A stretch of DNA of 44,921 nt from positions 1-44,921 of the forward strand of contig JBARXY010000006.1 in assembly GCA_049647585.1 (NCBI GenBank), in the 5' to 3' direction. This DNA comes from JAGQSZ01 sp049647585 (GTDB taxonomy: Bacteria > Actinomycetota > Acidimicrobiia > Acidimicrobiales > Microtrichaceae). Shown here in pieces: positions 1-7,621 of this stretch (within the stretch, counting starts at the first letter, position 1; each line of letters starts with the position of its first letter). The position numbers and the translations under genes are program-made. Under the pieces are notes generated by a model. It was not told where the DNA came from. It saw only the letters and a program-made list of their open reading frames with translations, and made no database searches.

Positions 1-1
1 G

Positions 2-42
2 GTGTGATTGGAATGGTCGTATTTCGACCATTCCAATCACAC
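2..42. repeat. Perfect 18-bp inverted repeat with 5-nt loop
   Basis: Bases 2-19 are exactly complementary to 25-42, with loop TATTT at 20-24. No T-run follows on either strand, so it is not a typical intrinsic terminator for the plus strand. It could end a gene lying left of the window or be a copy of a dispersed palindromic element. Apart from this hairpin I see no gene in 1-208. Confidence 0.8.
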
Positions 43-208
43 TTCGACCAGGAATCCGGCCGTTCTGGGCGAAGAGTGCGTCGATTCGCTGCGACCCCCG
101 GTCGTCGTGTCGCCATTTGTCCGAGGCACAGGAAGTTGATGTCTGACGGTCCGATAGCGTCGATAGCGATCGGGCATTCGCCTGATGCAGGGTCACAGGG
201 GGCTCGTT

Positions 209-1072
209 GTGAAGTTCGGAATCATTTTTGCCAACACGATGAAGTTCGCCTCACGGGAGGGACTGACCGAACTGGCGACAGGCGCCGAGGCGGCTGGCTT
301 CGAGTCTCTCTGGACGGTCGAACATGTTCTGTTTCCAGACGCGTACGAGAGCGAGTACCCCTATGACGTCGGCGGCAAGATGGCAATGGCAGCCGAAACC
401 CCACTGCCCGACCCCCTGATCTGGCTCACCTGGGTCGCGGCGGTTACCGAGCGGCTGCGCCTGGGAACGGGAATCCTCATCCTGCCCCAGAGAAATCCGC
501 TGGTTCTAGCCAAGTCGTTGGCAACCCTCGATGAACTTTCCGGAGGAAGGATGGAGCTGGGGGTGGGGGTGGGTTGGCTCCGGGAGGAGTTCGCCGCCCT
601 TGGCATCCCCTTCGAACGACGAGGGGCCCGCACCGACGAGTACATCGACATCATGCGAAACGTCTGGAGCAACGATCACGCCGAGCATCACGGCGAGTTT
701 GGCGATTTCAGCGGGGTGAGCGTCAATCCGAAGCCCGCAAACGGGTCGGTGCCGATCCACATCGGTGGCCACACCACCAGATCGGCCAAAAGAGCAGGCC
801 AACTCGGTGACGGCTACTTCCCCGGCAAGGGGGACCTGCCAGAACTGATCGATATCGTCCGACAAACCGCATCGGACGCCGGACGAGATCCGGCAGAGAT
901 CGAGATCACCTCCCACAGCGCCGGAATCTTCGGCGACGACCCCGCGGGAGCGGTCGAGGAGCTTGCAGCGCTCGGCGTCGGCAGAATCGTGGTGCCGTCC
1001 TACGTCTTTCTCAAGAACACCTCAACCGCGCTGCAGGACTTTGCGGATCGGGTGATCGCACCGTCGAACTAG
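209..1072 (+). CDS. LLM-class F420-dependent oxidoreductase
   Basis: This is a luciferase-like monooxygenase-fold protein of 287 residues, a family that usually uses reduced coenzyme F420 (or FMN) to oxidise or reduce small molecules. It begins MKFGIIFAN, the first beta strand of the TIM barrel. It carries the family segments ERLRLGTGI, LDELSGGRMELGVGVGW and the C-terminal GVGRIVVPS strand. I chose the GTG start at 209 because AGGGGG lies 6 nt upstream and the barrel begins there; an ATG at 185 would add eight unrelated residues. The substrate cannot be told from sequence. It stands alone, about 80 bp before the NfeD-flotillin pair. Confidence 0.85.
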   Translation: MKFGIIFANTMKFASREGLTELATGAEAAGFESLWTVEHVLFPDAYESEYPYDVGGKMAMAAETPLPDPLIWLTWVAAVTERLRLGTGILILPQRNPLVLAKSLATLDELSGGRMELGVGVGWLREEFAALGIPFERRGARTDEYIDIMRNVWSNDHAEHHGEFGDFSGVSVNPKPANGSVPIHIGGHTTRSAKRAGQLGDGYFPGKGDLPELIDIVRQTASDAGRDPAEIEITSHSAGIFGDDPAGAVEELAALGVGRIVVPSYVFLKNTSTALQDFADRVIAPSN

Positions 1073-1141
1073 CTCGCCTCCCCTGGGCTGAGAACTCTGC
1101 GGCGGCCCCTTCAACACCGAGGATTGGCCTCGCACCTTGGA

Positions 1142-1147
1142 TAGAGT
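1142..1147 (+). promoter_or_regulatory. Candidate -10 box of nfeD-flotillin (leaderless)
   Basis: TAGAGT ends 6 nt before the ATG at 1154, and no Shine-Dalgarno sequence lies between. This placement would start transcription at the start codon. No clear -35 box is seen. Confidence 0.45.
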
Positions 1148-1153
1148 CACCGG

Positions 1154-1756
1154 ATGAACGTCCTGTACATCGCATCGGCGGTCATTGGATTCGCGCTTCT
1201 GGCCGTGGGGCTGCTGGTCGACGATCTCGTCGACGGGATCGAGCTTGCGCCCGACTGGGCTTCGATCCCGGTGCTCGGTGCGGGACTTGGTGCATTCGGT
1301 ATCGCGGGGTGGGCTACAGGGTCATTGGGCGCAGGAGCGGCTGCTGCGGCGGTCGTCGCTGTGCTGGCGGCATTGCTGTTTGCCGTTGGAGCGTTCTGGT
1401 TTGCGGCCAAGGTCCGTGACGGAGCTACCGACGCAACACCACGCGCCAGTGACACGGTCGGCCTCACCGCCAGGGTGATAACCCCAGTGGCAGGGGGCCG
1501 CGGCGAGGTGCTGCTGCGTATCGGAGGACAGCCCCGCAAACTCACTGCGATCTCAGAGTCCGATCTGGAACTCGGAGAACAGGTCGTCGTCATCGAGTCC
1601 ATTTCGGACTCCGCCGTTCGGGTCATTACCCAGCACGAATTCTGGGGAACTTCAGAAGCCGATTCACTAGCGCCCGCCAGTCCAGAACTCGACATTTCGG
1701 ATCCCATGGTCCCAGAAGCCGCAGTCCAAGAACCCACAACAGAGGAAGACAATTGA
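1154..1756 (+). CDS. NfeD-like membrane protein
   Basis: A 200-residue protein. Hydrophobic segments lie at about residues 4-22, 37-58 and 62-94. A soluble domain follows from about 105 to 165 (GLTARVITPV ... GEVLLRIGG), matching the small OB-like beta-barrel of NfeD proteins, then an acidic tail. NfeD proteins partner SPFH/flotillin proteins in organising membrane microdomains. The next gene is a flotillin whose TTG start overlaps this stop codon, so the two are probably translationally coupled, as in the YuaF-YuaG pair. The family assignment rests on domain layout and the neighbour; sequence identity to characterised NfeD is not obvious. Confidence 0.7.
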   Translation: MNVLYIASAVIGFALLAVGLLVDDLVDGIELAPDWASIPVLGAGLGAFGIAGWATGSLGAGAAAAAVVAVLAALLFAVGAFWFAAKVRDGATDATPRASDTVGLTARVITPVAGGRGEVLLRIGGQPRKLTAISESDLELGEQVVVIESISDSAVRVITQHEFWGTSEADSLAPASPELDISDPMVPEAAVQEPTTEEDN

Positions 1757-3297
1757 CTCCAATTCTCATAGCGATCATTGCGCCGGTCGTGCTCATCGTC
1801 ATGGTGATCGCGTTCGTACTGAGTCGCTACAAGGTCGCTGGTCCACATCAGGCGTACATCATCACCGGCCGCAAGGGCAGCCCCGTCACCAACCCCGAGA
1901 CTGGCGAGATCACAACCGACCTGTCCGGACAGAAGGTCGTCATGGGCGCCTCGGTATTTGTCGTGCCGTTCGTTCAGCGACTGGCGGTTCTCGACCTGGC
2001 ATCGCAGCAGATCAACATCCACGTCGGCTCGGCAGTCTCTGCCAACGGCATCCGTTGCGCGCTCGAAGGTGTCGCCATAGTCAAGGTCGGAGGAACCGAG
2101 GACTCTATTCGTGCGGCTGCGCAGCGGTTCCTCGGCCAACAACACGAGGTGTCCGGCTTCACCACCGAAGTGCTCGCAGGTTCGCTGCGGTCGATCGTCG
2201 GGCGCCTGACGGTTGAGGAGATCATCCGCGACCGGGCGGCGTTCGCCCGCGAGGTTGCCGAAGAAGCCGAATCTGCACTGACCCCCCAGGGGCTCGTGCT
2301 CGACAGCTTCCAGCTTCAGGACATACAGGCAGAGGGCACCTACCTCGAGGACCTGGGCCGTCCCGAGGCCGCCCGGGCCCTCAAGGACGCCAAAATCGCC
2401 GAAGCCTCTGCCAACCGCGAGTCTGAAGAAGCCCGCCTGCGCGCAGAAGAGGCCGTCGCCGAGGCCCAGCGGACCCTGGCGCTACGAACAGCCGAGATCA
2501 AGGCCGAGACCGATGCCGCACAGGCTGACGCTGACTCTTCGGGACCCAAGGCTCAGGCACACCAGGATCGTGAGGTCCTAGCGGCTCAGCAGACCGTCGC
2601 CGAGGAGCGGGCACGACTGAAGGAACTGGAGCTCGACACCGAGATCCGCAAACCCGCAGACGCCGCCCGTTACGCCACCGAGCAGGAGGCTGAAGCAACA
2701 AAGTCGGCCCAGATCCGCGCCGCGGAAGCACGCCAGGCGGCAACCATCGCAGCGGCGCAGGCTTCAGCTGAAGAGAGCCGACTGACCGGTGCCGGTGACC
2801 GCCAACAGCGCGAGGAACTTGCCCAAGCTGTCCGAGCCGAAGGAATCGCTGCTGGCGAGGCCGAGAAATCCCGCCGTGCAGCGGTAGCTGAGGCGGTCCG
2901 CCTTGAGGGTGAAGCCGACGCCTCGGCGATTCTCGCCCGAGGTCAGGCCGAAGCCGAGGCCATGGCCAAGAAGGCCGACGCCTACGAACGCTACGGATCC
3001 GCAGCACTGACCGACATGGTTGTTGGAGCACTGCCCGACATCGTGCGGGCGGGCTCCGAGCCACTTGCCTCGATCGACAAGATGACCGTCATATCTACCG
3101 ACGGGGCATCGGCGGTCACCAAATCGGTGACCAACAACGTGACGCAGTTGCTGGAAATGGCATCCTCGGTGACAGGAGTCGATATTGCCGGACTCCTGGC
3201 CGGGGCCGTCGGATCGAGGGACGCCGACTCTCACGCGACCGATCTAGTCGTCTCGTCAAAGGCCGGCAACGGGGACCATCCCGGCACCGGCGACTGA
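1753..3297 (+). CDS. Flotillin / SPFH-domain membrane scaffold protein
   Basis: A 514-residue flotillin-like protein. A single N-terminal membrane segment (about residues 3-24) is followed by an SPFH domain (about 27-200; GPHQAYIITGRKG near its start). A long Ala/Glu-rich coiled-coil region then runs to about residue 420, with repeats such as EAEKSRRAAVAEAVRLEGEA. A C-terminal segment (LTDMVVGALPDIVRAGSEPL) resembles the flotillin oligomerisation tail. It should form large oligomers at the inner face of the membrane. The TTG start at 1753 overlaps the upstream TGA in a TTGA junction. In Bacillus the homologous YuaG/FloT organises lipid microdomains; the role here is inferred. Confidence 0.88.
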   Translation: MTPILIAIIAPVVLIVMVIAFVLSRYKVAGPHQAYIITGRKGSPVTNPETGEITTDLSGQKVVMGASVFVVPFVQRLAVLDLASQQINIHVGSAVSANGIRCALEGVAIVKVGGTEDSIRAAAQRFLGQQHEVSGFTTEVLAGSLRSIVGRLTVEEIIRDRAAFAREVAEEAESALTPQGLVLDSFQLQDIQAEGTYLEDLGRPEAARALKDAKIAEASANRESEEARLRAEEAVAEAQRTLALRTAEIKAETDAAQADADSSGPKAQAHQDREVLAAQQTVAEERARLKELELDTEIRKPADAARYATEQEAEATKSAQIRAAEARQAATIAAAQASAEESRLTGAGDRQQREELAQAVRAEGIAAGEAEKSRRAAVAEAVRLEGEADASAILARGQAEAEAMAKKADAYERYGSAALTDMVVGALPDIVRAGSEPLASIDKMTVISTDGASAVTKSVTNNVTQLLEMASSVTGVDIAGLLAGAVGSRDADSHATDLVVSSKAGNGDHPGTGD

Positions 3298-3364
3298 GTG
3301 AGCAGAGCGCCATTGTTCCCAGGCGACTGCTGCCTGCGACGCTCCGAACCAATAAGGGTCAGCT

Positions 3365-4090
3365 TTAAATTTCGTAGCCAAACCGGCTTGCAGCAGCGCT
3401 GACCAGCGGTGCAAGCGCTGACACATCGTCGGCGGTCAGGTCGTCATGCCACCGGTCGATTCGGCGGTCATGGTCGGGTCGGGAGTGACGTCGCGACGCG
3501 ATCGCTTCGACGAACTTGTCGTTGTTGGTGTCCTGCACCCGCTCCGCCCAAGTGTGCAGCTCGTCGGAGACGTCGGCCGGATCGATTCCGACGATCTGCA
3601 TGGAGCGCTCCGCGCAGGCAAACGGGTCACGGATCATGTCCTCAAACCGGTTCACCACTGCTCGCTCCCCGATGGCTTCGAAACCGGCGCTGTTGATGAC
3701 GGACCAGTGGTGTGCACACTGCTCGAGGAGTGGACGGTCGAGCCACTCCCTCCAGTCCGGTGGGCGTGGATGGTGCGCCCAGCCCTGGCCGATCCCGATT
3801 CGCAGCGAACACACGGCGTCGAAGGGGTGACGGACCTCCCAAAACACAACCAGCGGCTCAGGGAGCGCTGAAAATAGCTCCTCAGGAGCGACTGACATAC
3901 CGGCTGGTGAGCTATCACCCTCTCGCTGGCGCGGAACCTTCACCGCCAGCCGTTGTTCGGGAGCCAGCAACGGCAGCTCATCGATCAACGGTTCGGACGC
4001 ATATGTGAACCCTGGGATCGACTCGAACAACTCGCCAAAGATCGAGGTGCCGCTGCGGCCGCAACCCAGGATCAGGACATGCGCCGCCAC
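3365..4090 (-). CDS. Sulfotransferase family protein
   Basis: A 241-residue P-loop protein starting MAAHVLILGCGRSGTSIFGEL. The GCGRSGTS loop (residues 9-16) matches the 5'-phosphosulfate binding loop of PAPS-dependent sulfotransferases. The later RHPFDAVCSL segment matches the 3'-phosphate binding region. Such enzymes move sulfate from PAPS to sugars, lipids or small molecules. It starts with GTG, and TAGGGT lies 6 nt upstream with no ribosome binding site. No sulfation partners are nearby, so the acceptor is unknown. It lies downstream of the MazEF pair on the same strand but has its own candidate promoter. Confidence 0.8.
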   Translation of the reverse strand: MAAHVLILGCGRSGTSIFGELFESIPGFTYASEPLIDELPLLAPEQRLAVKVPRQREGDSSPAGMSVAPEELFSALPEPLVVFWEVRHPFDAVCSLRIGIGQGWAHHPRPPDWREWLDRPLLEQCAHHWSVINSAGFEAIGERAVVNRFEDMIRDPFACAERSMQIVGIDPADVSDELHTWAERVQDTNNDKFVEAIASRRHSRPDHDRRIDRWHDDLTADDVSALAPLVSAAASRFGYEI

Positions 4091-4096
4091 GACCGA

Positions 4097-4102
4097 ACCC
4101 TA
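4097..4102 (-). promoter_or_regulatory. Candidate -10 box of the sulfotransferase gene (leaderless)
   Basis: Read on the minus strand this is TAGGGT, 6 nt before the GTG start at 4090. There is no Shine-Dalgarno sequence. A TTGAC-like stretch is present upstream but too close to serve as a standard -35 box. Confidence 0.4.
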
Positions 4103-4162
4103 GCGGTGGACCAGGTCAAGATCCGGGTAGCTCAGACCAGATCAACGAAGCAGCCTCCTCTG

Positions 4163-4513
4163 TCAGAGGTCCAAAACGAAGCGAAGCGCCCGATCGATAT
4201 CACCCAACTCGTCCGGTCCGACCATTCCCCATCTGATCAACAGACGATCGACTGACACTGCACGGAGCTGATCACACCTGGCATACGAGGTGTGTTCCAA
4301 GCCGCTGATACCGGGATCCAGCTCGATGTGGCTGCGCAGTCCGTAGCGAGTCGTCGTAATCGGAACAATGGTGACGAGTCCGCCCGGACCGTTGTTCAGA
4401 ATGTCAGAGGACACCACTACGGCGGGCCGTTGAAAGCCAGGCTCATGACCGATAGGTGTCCGTAGATCGACTCCGTAGAGATCGCCTCGCCAGATCAAGC
4501 GAACGAATCCCAT
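4163..4513 (-). CDS. MazF/PemK-family mRNA interferase toxin
   Basis: About 116 residues with the MazF fold signature: WRGDLYGVDL at the N terminus, the QRPAVVVSS strand with the conserved Arg, VTIVPITTT, and YARCDQLRAVSVDRL. MazF toxins cleave single-stranded RNA at short sequences and are neutralised by the antitoxin encoded just upstream. The ATG at 4513 overlaps the antitoxin end by 19 nt. A TTG slightly downstream (about 4498, giving MIWRGDLY) would make a TTGA stop-start overlap and matches usual MazF N termini, so the true start may be that one. No truncation is apparent. Confidence 0.87.
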   Translation of the reverse strand: MGFVRLIWRGDLYGVDLRTPIGHEPGFQRPAVVVSSDILNNGPGGLVTIVPITTTRYGLRSHIELDPGISGLEHTSYARCDQLRAVSVDRLLIRWGMVGPDELGDIDRALRFVLDL

Positions 4514-4728
4514 TCCTCGCGCTCTGTCAGATATGCCTCCCACCGCTGCGGATCTGCGCGGAGGCTCCGGTAGTCCTCACTGAGGCCTCGCAGGAATTCC
4601 TGACGCTCAAGCGCGTTGACAGCTTCGTGCAGCACGTCGATGACTGTGTCCTGTCGCGACCGAGCGATCGCTTGAAGGCGTTCCGAGTCGACTCTTCGCA
4701 CCCTGACAGTTGTTGTGTCGGCAGCCAT
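4495..4728 (-). CDS. Antitoxin of the MazEF-type pair, ribbon-helix-helix
   Basis: 77 residues. The N terminus (TTVRVRRVDSERLQAIA, then a helix-turn-helix spacing ending HEAVNALER) fits a ribbon-helix-helix DNA-binding dimer. The acidic C-terminal tail with RADPQRWEAYL and EEWDSFA is typical of the toxin-clamping region of MazE-like antitoxins. It is first in the operon and overlaps the toxin gene. No ribosome binding site precedes the ATG; a TACACT hexamer sits 7 nt upstream and a GTAGATCTAC palindrome just beyond it, so autoregulation is plausible. Confidence 0.85.
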   Translation of the reverse strand: MAADTTTVRVRRVDSERLQAIARSRQDTVIDVLHEAVNALERQEFLRGLSEDYRSLRADPQRWEAYLTEREEWDSFA

Positions 4729-4735
4729 GATTTCA

Positions 4736-4759
4736 AGTGTAGACGAAATGTAGATCTAC
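4736..4759 (-). promoter_or_regulatory. Candidate promoter/operator of the MazEF-type operon
   Basis: On the minus strand TACACT (4741-4736) lies 7 nt before the ATG. Immediately upstream, GTAGATCTAC (4750-4759) is a perfect 10-bp palindrome, and TGTAGA occurs twice within 4738-4754. A palindrome between -10 and -35 is where an antitoxin-toxin complex would bind to repress its own operon. This is inferred from position only. Confidence 0.45.
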
Positions 4760-4783
4760 CTCCCAGATCTCAAGAGCTTCTCC

Positions 4784-4817
4784 CTCTTCGTTTCATCAGG
4801 CTCTTCGTTTCATCAGG
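4784..4817. repeat. Perfect 17-bp tandem duplication
   Basis: CTCTTCGTTTCATCAGG at 4784-4800 is repeated exactly at 4801-4817. It lies between the MazEF promoter and an antitoxin remnant. Confidence 0.9.
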
Positions 4818-4843
4818 CCTAGACCGCCCGATCCGTGGCGAAA

Positions 4844-5036
4844 ATGCTTTCGGGTCGACGACGGCGAAGCCAATGAAGCTCAGCAGTGGGCAGTAGCACT
4901 CGGCATCGACCGGTCCGAACTGTTGCGCGAAGCACTCCGTCGTCACCTGAACCGGCTGGCGTCGGAAGGTGACTCAGATCGTTGGACGGCCACACCGTTG
5001 GACCAGGGTGAGCTGGCGCTGGCAGAGATAGCCGAC
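4844..5036 (+). pseudogene. Remnant of a ribbon-helix-helix antitoxin gene
   Basis: In one frame the DNA encodes FRVDDGEANEAQQWAVALG and then IDRSELLREALRRHLNRLA. This looks like a CopG/MetJ-type ribbon-helix-helix domain of an antitoxin, followed by RWTATPLDQGELALAEIAD. The frame has no usable start. The ATG at 4844 is out of frame by one base relative to FRVDD, suggesting a small indel right after the start codon. After AEIAD the sequence stops resembling an antitoxin, and no toxin follows. I read it as a decayed toxin-antitoxin locus. The rest of 5037-5227 shows no convincing gene. Confidence 0.55.
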
Positions 5037-5227
5037 TCGCCGGAGGGTGGGAATGCTTCCCTGTGCGCGCATGGCCTAAGCCTGTCGGACCCTCCAAGCG
5101 GCGACCGGATACTGAGTCAGGTCGATCTCCAGACCCCTGAAAGTTGTCCGGTCTGTCCGCGACTGGTGAGGACGGGGCGGCGACGACCAGGCCGAGATCT
5201 GGCGTCTGCCTTTGGGCCAACTGCTCG

Positions 5228-5656
5228 CTATTTACGGGTGATCGCTACCGTCACCGTCGAAGCCCCGCGGTCCACAACAACGACCACCATGCCGGACTGA
5301 CTTGGCGAGGTGATGGCGCCGTTGACGACGGTGGCGTCGCAACCATTTGGATAGGAACGCGACGGAACGACGATCGAAGTTGGTGCGTCCATGCTGGCAT
5401 CAGGATTGAAGCCGTAGGAGGACTTGCCATCTTCATTGCCCGAAGCAGAACCCAGCCTCAGTGCCTGCTGCCTGCCGGATTCAAAGCCGTTGGCCATAAG
5501 GGCCTCGCAGAACGTAGTGATACCCGGATCCGATGCGACAGGCTTCCCGCCGTCGGTCTCCTTGCAGTACAGATGCCATGCGAGCCCAATCTGTGCTCCA
5601 TCACTCGTATCCGGAACTGGCGGTGCAAGTGTGGGCGCGGTGTTTGGCGAGAACGA
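5228..5656 (-). pseudogene. Possible 3' fragment of a secreted or pilin-like protein gene
   Basis: The minus-strand frame is open for about 140 codons ending VAITRK-stop. It has protein-like composition (SPNTAPTLAPPVPDTSD, FCEALMANGFESGRQQALRLG, SYGFNPDASMDAPTS) with Ser/Thr/Gly and few charged residues, as in exported proteins. No ATG, GTG or TTG is found in frame between the ydeI start region and this segment, and the upstream half would lie antisense to the YdeI-family gene. It may be a decayed or truncated gene; it may also be chance. Confidence 0.35.
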
Positions 5657-5707
5657 CTGGCCGGTTCTGCTCGGCGGGTCGACCCGCTGTAGCTTCCTAC
5701 CTGGCTC

Positions 5708-5713
5708 TAGGCT
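5708..5713 (+). promoter_or_regulatory. Candidate -10 box of the YdeI-family gene (leaderless)
   Basis: TAGGCT lies 6 nt before the GTG at 5720, with no ribosome binding site. This supports the GTG as the start. Confidence 0.4.
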
Positions 5714-5719
5714 CCGATC

Positions 5720-6292
5720 GTGGTCGCGGTCAACGATAAGCCCTTGATGCACTTCCCGACCGAGGAAGCGTTCGCCGATTTCCTCGAGGCCGGCCCACCC
5801 GACAGTGGCATCCGGCTCCAGCTCTTGAAGAAGGGCGACGATCGCCCCGGCATCACGTGGCTCCAAGCAGTACAGGTCGCCCTCTGCTACGGGTGGATCG
5901 ACGGGCAAGCGACCGTCGCGATCGATGGCTACCGGGTTGTCAGCTTCTCACCGCGACGGGCCCGGAGTTCGTGGTCGAAGATCAATCGCGAGCACACCGA
6001 GCGACTAATCGCCTCGGGGCGAATGCGGCCGGGAGGCCAGGCGGAGATCGATCGTGCCAAGGCCGACGGAAGGTGGGACGTCGCGTATCGCCAGAGCGAC
6101 GGAGAGGTTCCCGACGACCTCCGGGAGGCTCTCGACGCCAACCCCGAGGCGGCCGCCGCGTGGGAGCAGTTGTCGAAGTCAGACCGGTTCTCCATCGTGT
6201 TCCGTTCGACGCAGGTGAAGCGGTCAGAGACCCGCACCCGCAAGATCGCCGAGTATGTCGGCATGCTCGAACGGGGCGAAACCCTCCGCTGA
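5720..6292 (+). CDS. YdeI/OmpD-associated family protein
   Basis: 190 residues matching the YdeI family: LHFPTEEAFADFL-type N terminus (here MHFPTEEAFADFL), LQAVQVALCYGWIDGQ, RRARSSWSKINREHTERL, and the C-terminal RTRKIAEYVGMLERGE. Members are small cytoplasmic proteins often linked to stress or peptide resistance, but the biochemical role is poorly known. The GTG start is placed by the family N terminus and by the upstream TAGGCT. It stands alone in the accessory region between antitoxin remnants and the tRNA-flanked island. Confidence 0.8.
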   Translation: MVAVNDKPLMHFPTEEAFADFLEAGPPDSGIRLQLLKKGDDRPGITWLQAVQVALCYGWIDGQATVAIDGYRVVSFSPRRARSSWSKINREHTERLIASGRMRPGGQAEIDRAKADGRWDVAYRQSDGEVPDDLREALDANPEAAAAWEQLSKSDRFSIVFRSTQVKRSETRTRKIAEYVGMLERGETLR

Positions 6293-6329
6293 TCGTGTTG
6301 GCGGGCTCTGGATGGTTGAGTCACCGGTT

Positions 6330-6362
6330 GGCATCGGCGCTGGCTGGGGCAGCGCCGATGCC
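6330..6362. repeat. Perfect 13-bp hairpin downstream of the YdeI-family gene
   Basis: GGCATCGGCGCTG (6330-6342) is exactly complementary to 6350-6362, with a 7-nt loop. It lies about 40 bp after the YdeI stop codon and could act as a terminator or mRNA-stabilising hairpin, though no T-run follows. The remaining 6363-6487 holds nothing I can recognise except a weaker GGGCGAG/CTCGCCC hairpin near 6440. Confidence 0.65.
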
Positions 6363-6487
6363 TCTCAGGTAGCGAGGCTCCCGTCAAGCACTCAGACGTA
6401 CATCCCCGCGTGCAACCGCACCCGCAGCCGGCGTTGTGGGGCGAGCGAACTCTCGCCCGTGGTGTCTCGGTGACGAACACCCGCAGT

Positions 6488-6572
6488 AAAACCGGCGGAA
6501 CCCCCGCCGTAGCAGGGGTTCCGTTCCGTCGGGCTGGGGAGATTCGGACTCCCGACCTCTTGACCCCCAGTC
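6488..6572 (-). repeat. Duplicate of the tRNA-Pro 3' half and terminator (candidate att site)
   Basis: This 85-bp segment matches 7582-7665 with about three differences. It contains the terminator hairpin and the tRNA-Pro sequence from the 3' end through the T arm to the anticodon region (GACCCCCAGTC on the plus strand). It then diverges, so the 5' half of the tRNA is missing. The T-loop carries a G where the intact gene has A, so it is not a working tRNA. A truncated 3' tRNA copy downstream of the intact gene is the classic footprint of site-specific integration at a tRNA 3' end. Confidence 0.8.
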
Positions 6573-6717
6573 GAAAAACGCCCGTGTTGGCGAATCCGGC
6601 TGGTGCCCGCCGGTCCCGCGATCCCTTTGTTTGCGCGGGTTTCGCGTCCAAGCGGTGAGGACCATCCGGCTGGTCAGAAGTCTGCAAAATTGCGATGGGC
6701 CGATCGCCGTGTCCTGA

Positions 6718-7047
6718 CTACTCGTTCGTGCTCTCGAGTTCCTGGGAAAGCGCCGGAACGCTGACCGTTGCGATCGTCCAGATCTGGTCACTGTCGACGC
6801 GGTGGTAGTGGTGAGCGAGCAGGTGGCGGAGGTTCACGACGTGGCGCCACGGCACGTCCGGGTGATCGGCCTTGAACTCGTCGGAGATCGCGTTCGAGGC
6901 CTCGCCGATGATCTCGAGCAGGCGCTCCGCGGCCCGCTGTCGGATCCAGTCGCTGTCGAACGCTGCACGCCCGTCGGCAACCAGGGTGGCGAGCTGGTCG
7001 GCCGCCTCGACGACGTCGGCGATCCTAAGGTCGTCGGGACGGCTCAA
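6718..7047 (-). CDS. hepT: HepT-like toxin (HEPN ribonuclease family)
   Basis: 109 residues, all-helical. The HEPN active-site motif R-x4-H-x-Y is visible as RHLLAHHY (R74, H79, Y81). RLLEIIGEASNAISDEF and WRHVVNLRHLL are typical of the HepT/DUF86 family. HepT toxins act with a minimal nucleotidyltransferase, MntA, which blocks them by transferring AMP to the Tyr of the motif. The start overlaps the mntA stop by 4 nt, as in other HepT-MntA operons. All catalytic residues are intact, so the system looks functional. It lies inside the tRNA-flanked segment. Confidence 0.88.
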   Translation of the reverse strand: MSRPDDLRIADVVEAADQLATLVADGRAAFDSDWIRQRAAERLLEIIGEASNAISDEFKADHPDVPWRHVVNLRHLLAHHYHRVDSDQIWTIATVSVPALSQELESTNE

Positions 7048-7334
7048 ATCGGAACGGCTTCCCGACGAATGTGTTCGTCACGGTCCTTGAGCCCACCGAC
7101 CGACACAACGTCGACGGAGACACCTAGGAGCTGCTCGAGCGCTTCCTGCAGATCCATCAGGTCGAACAAGGAACTGCCCGGCTCGAACTCGACGAGGAAG
7201 TCGATGTCGCTTTCGGGCGTGTCGTCGCCCCTAGCAACCGAACCGAACAACGCCGCGGTCCGGCCGTGGTGCTGGCGCACGAGATCGTTGATCTCGTTCC
7301 GCTTCGATTCGACGACCGCTCTACGCGCGCTCAT
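7044..7334 (-). CDS. mntA: MntA-like minimal nucleotidyltransferase antitoxin
   Basis: 96 residues with the nucleotidyltransferase signature GS-x10-D-x-D: GSVARGDDTPESDIDFLVEF, with G31, S32, D43 and D45. In studied systems it AMPylates HepT and so neutralises it. It is first in the two-gene operon; TAAGCT lies 6 nt before its ATG. An inverted repeat (CCGGG/CCCGG, 7350-7364) fills the presumed -10/-35 spacer. Confidence 0.88.
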   Translation of the reverse strand: MSARRAVVESKRNEINDLVRQHHGRTAALFGSVARGDDTPESDIDFLVEFEPGSSLFDLMDLQEALEQLLGVSVDVVSVGGLKDRDEHIRREAVPI

Positions 7335-7340
7335 CTCGTC

Positions 7341-7364
7341 AGCTTATCGCCGGGCGCTACCCGG
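7341..7364 (-). promoter_or_regulatory. Candidate promoter/operator of mntA-hepT
   Basis: On the minus strand TAAGCT (7346-7341) sits 6 nt before the mntA ATG. The 5-bp inverted repeat CCGGG-CGCTA-CCCGG (7350-7364) lies directly upstream. Toxin-antitoxin complexes commonly bind such repeats. Between 7365 and 7581 I see no gene with convincing support. Confidence 0.4.
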
Positions 7365-7588
7365 TCAGCTGTGCGAGGCGTCGCGTCGGCATACGGCGGC
7401 GCGAAGTGGTGGGTTTGTCCGGCCAGATCTACACAATGCACGTCGAGGCGTTCTGGGAGGACACGGGAGCTCGCTCAGTGCACCTGTCGGTGAAAGGCAA
7501 CCGAGGTGAGGGGCTGGTGCTCACCGGCCGAGGCGGCTGGACTCTCCTCGAACCACCAGTGGCTGGTCAGAGAGTCACCGGAAAACCG

Positions 7589-7616
7589 CGGAACCCCTGC
7601 CGTAGCAGGGGTTCCG
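7589..7616 (-). terminator. Terminator hairpin of the tRNA-Pro gene
   Basis: CGGAACCCCTGC (7589-7600) and GCAGGGGTTCCG (7605-7616) form a perfect 12-bp stem with loop CGTA. It begins 5 nt after the tRNA 3' end on the minus strand and is followed by a short TTTT. A copy with one mismatch lies at 6496-6523. Confidence 0.8.
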
Positions 7617-7621
7617 TTCCG

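Noticed and set aside
1147..2145. Long minus-strand frame opposite nfeD and flotillin
   Set aside because: Low-complexity Ser/Ala/Thr product of the complementary strand of real genes; typical GC-rich shadow.
6410..6658. Open frame across the tRNA remnant
   Set aside because: It translates the duplicated tRNA fragment and its terminator; no protein-like features.
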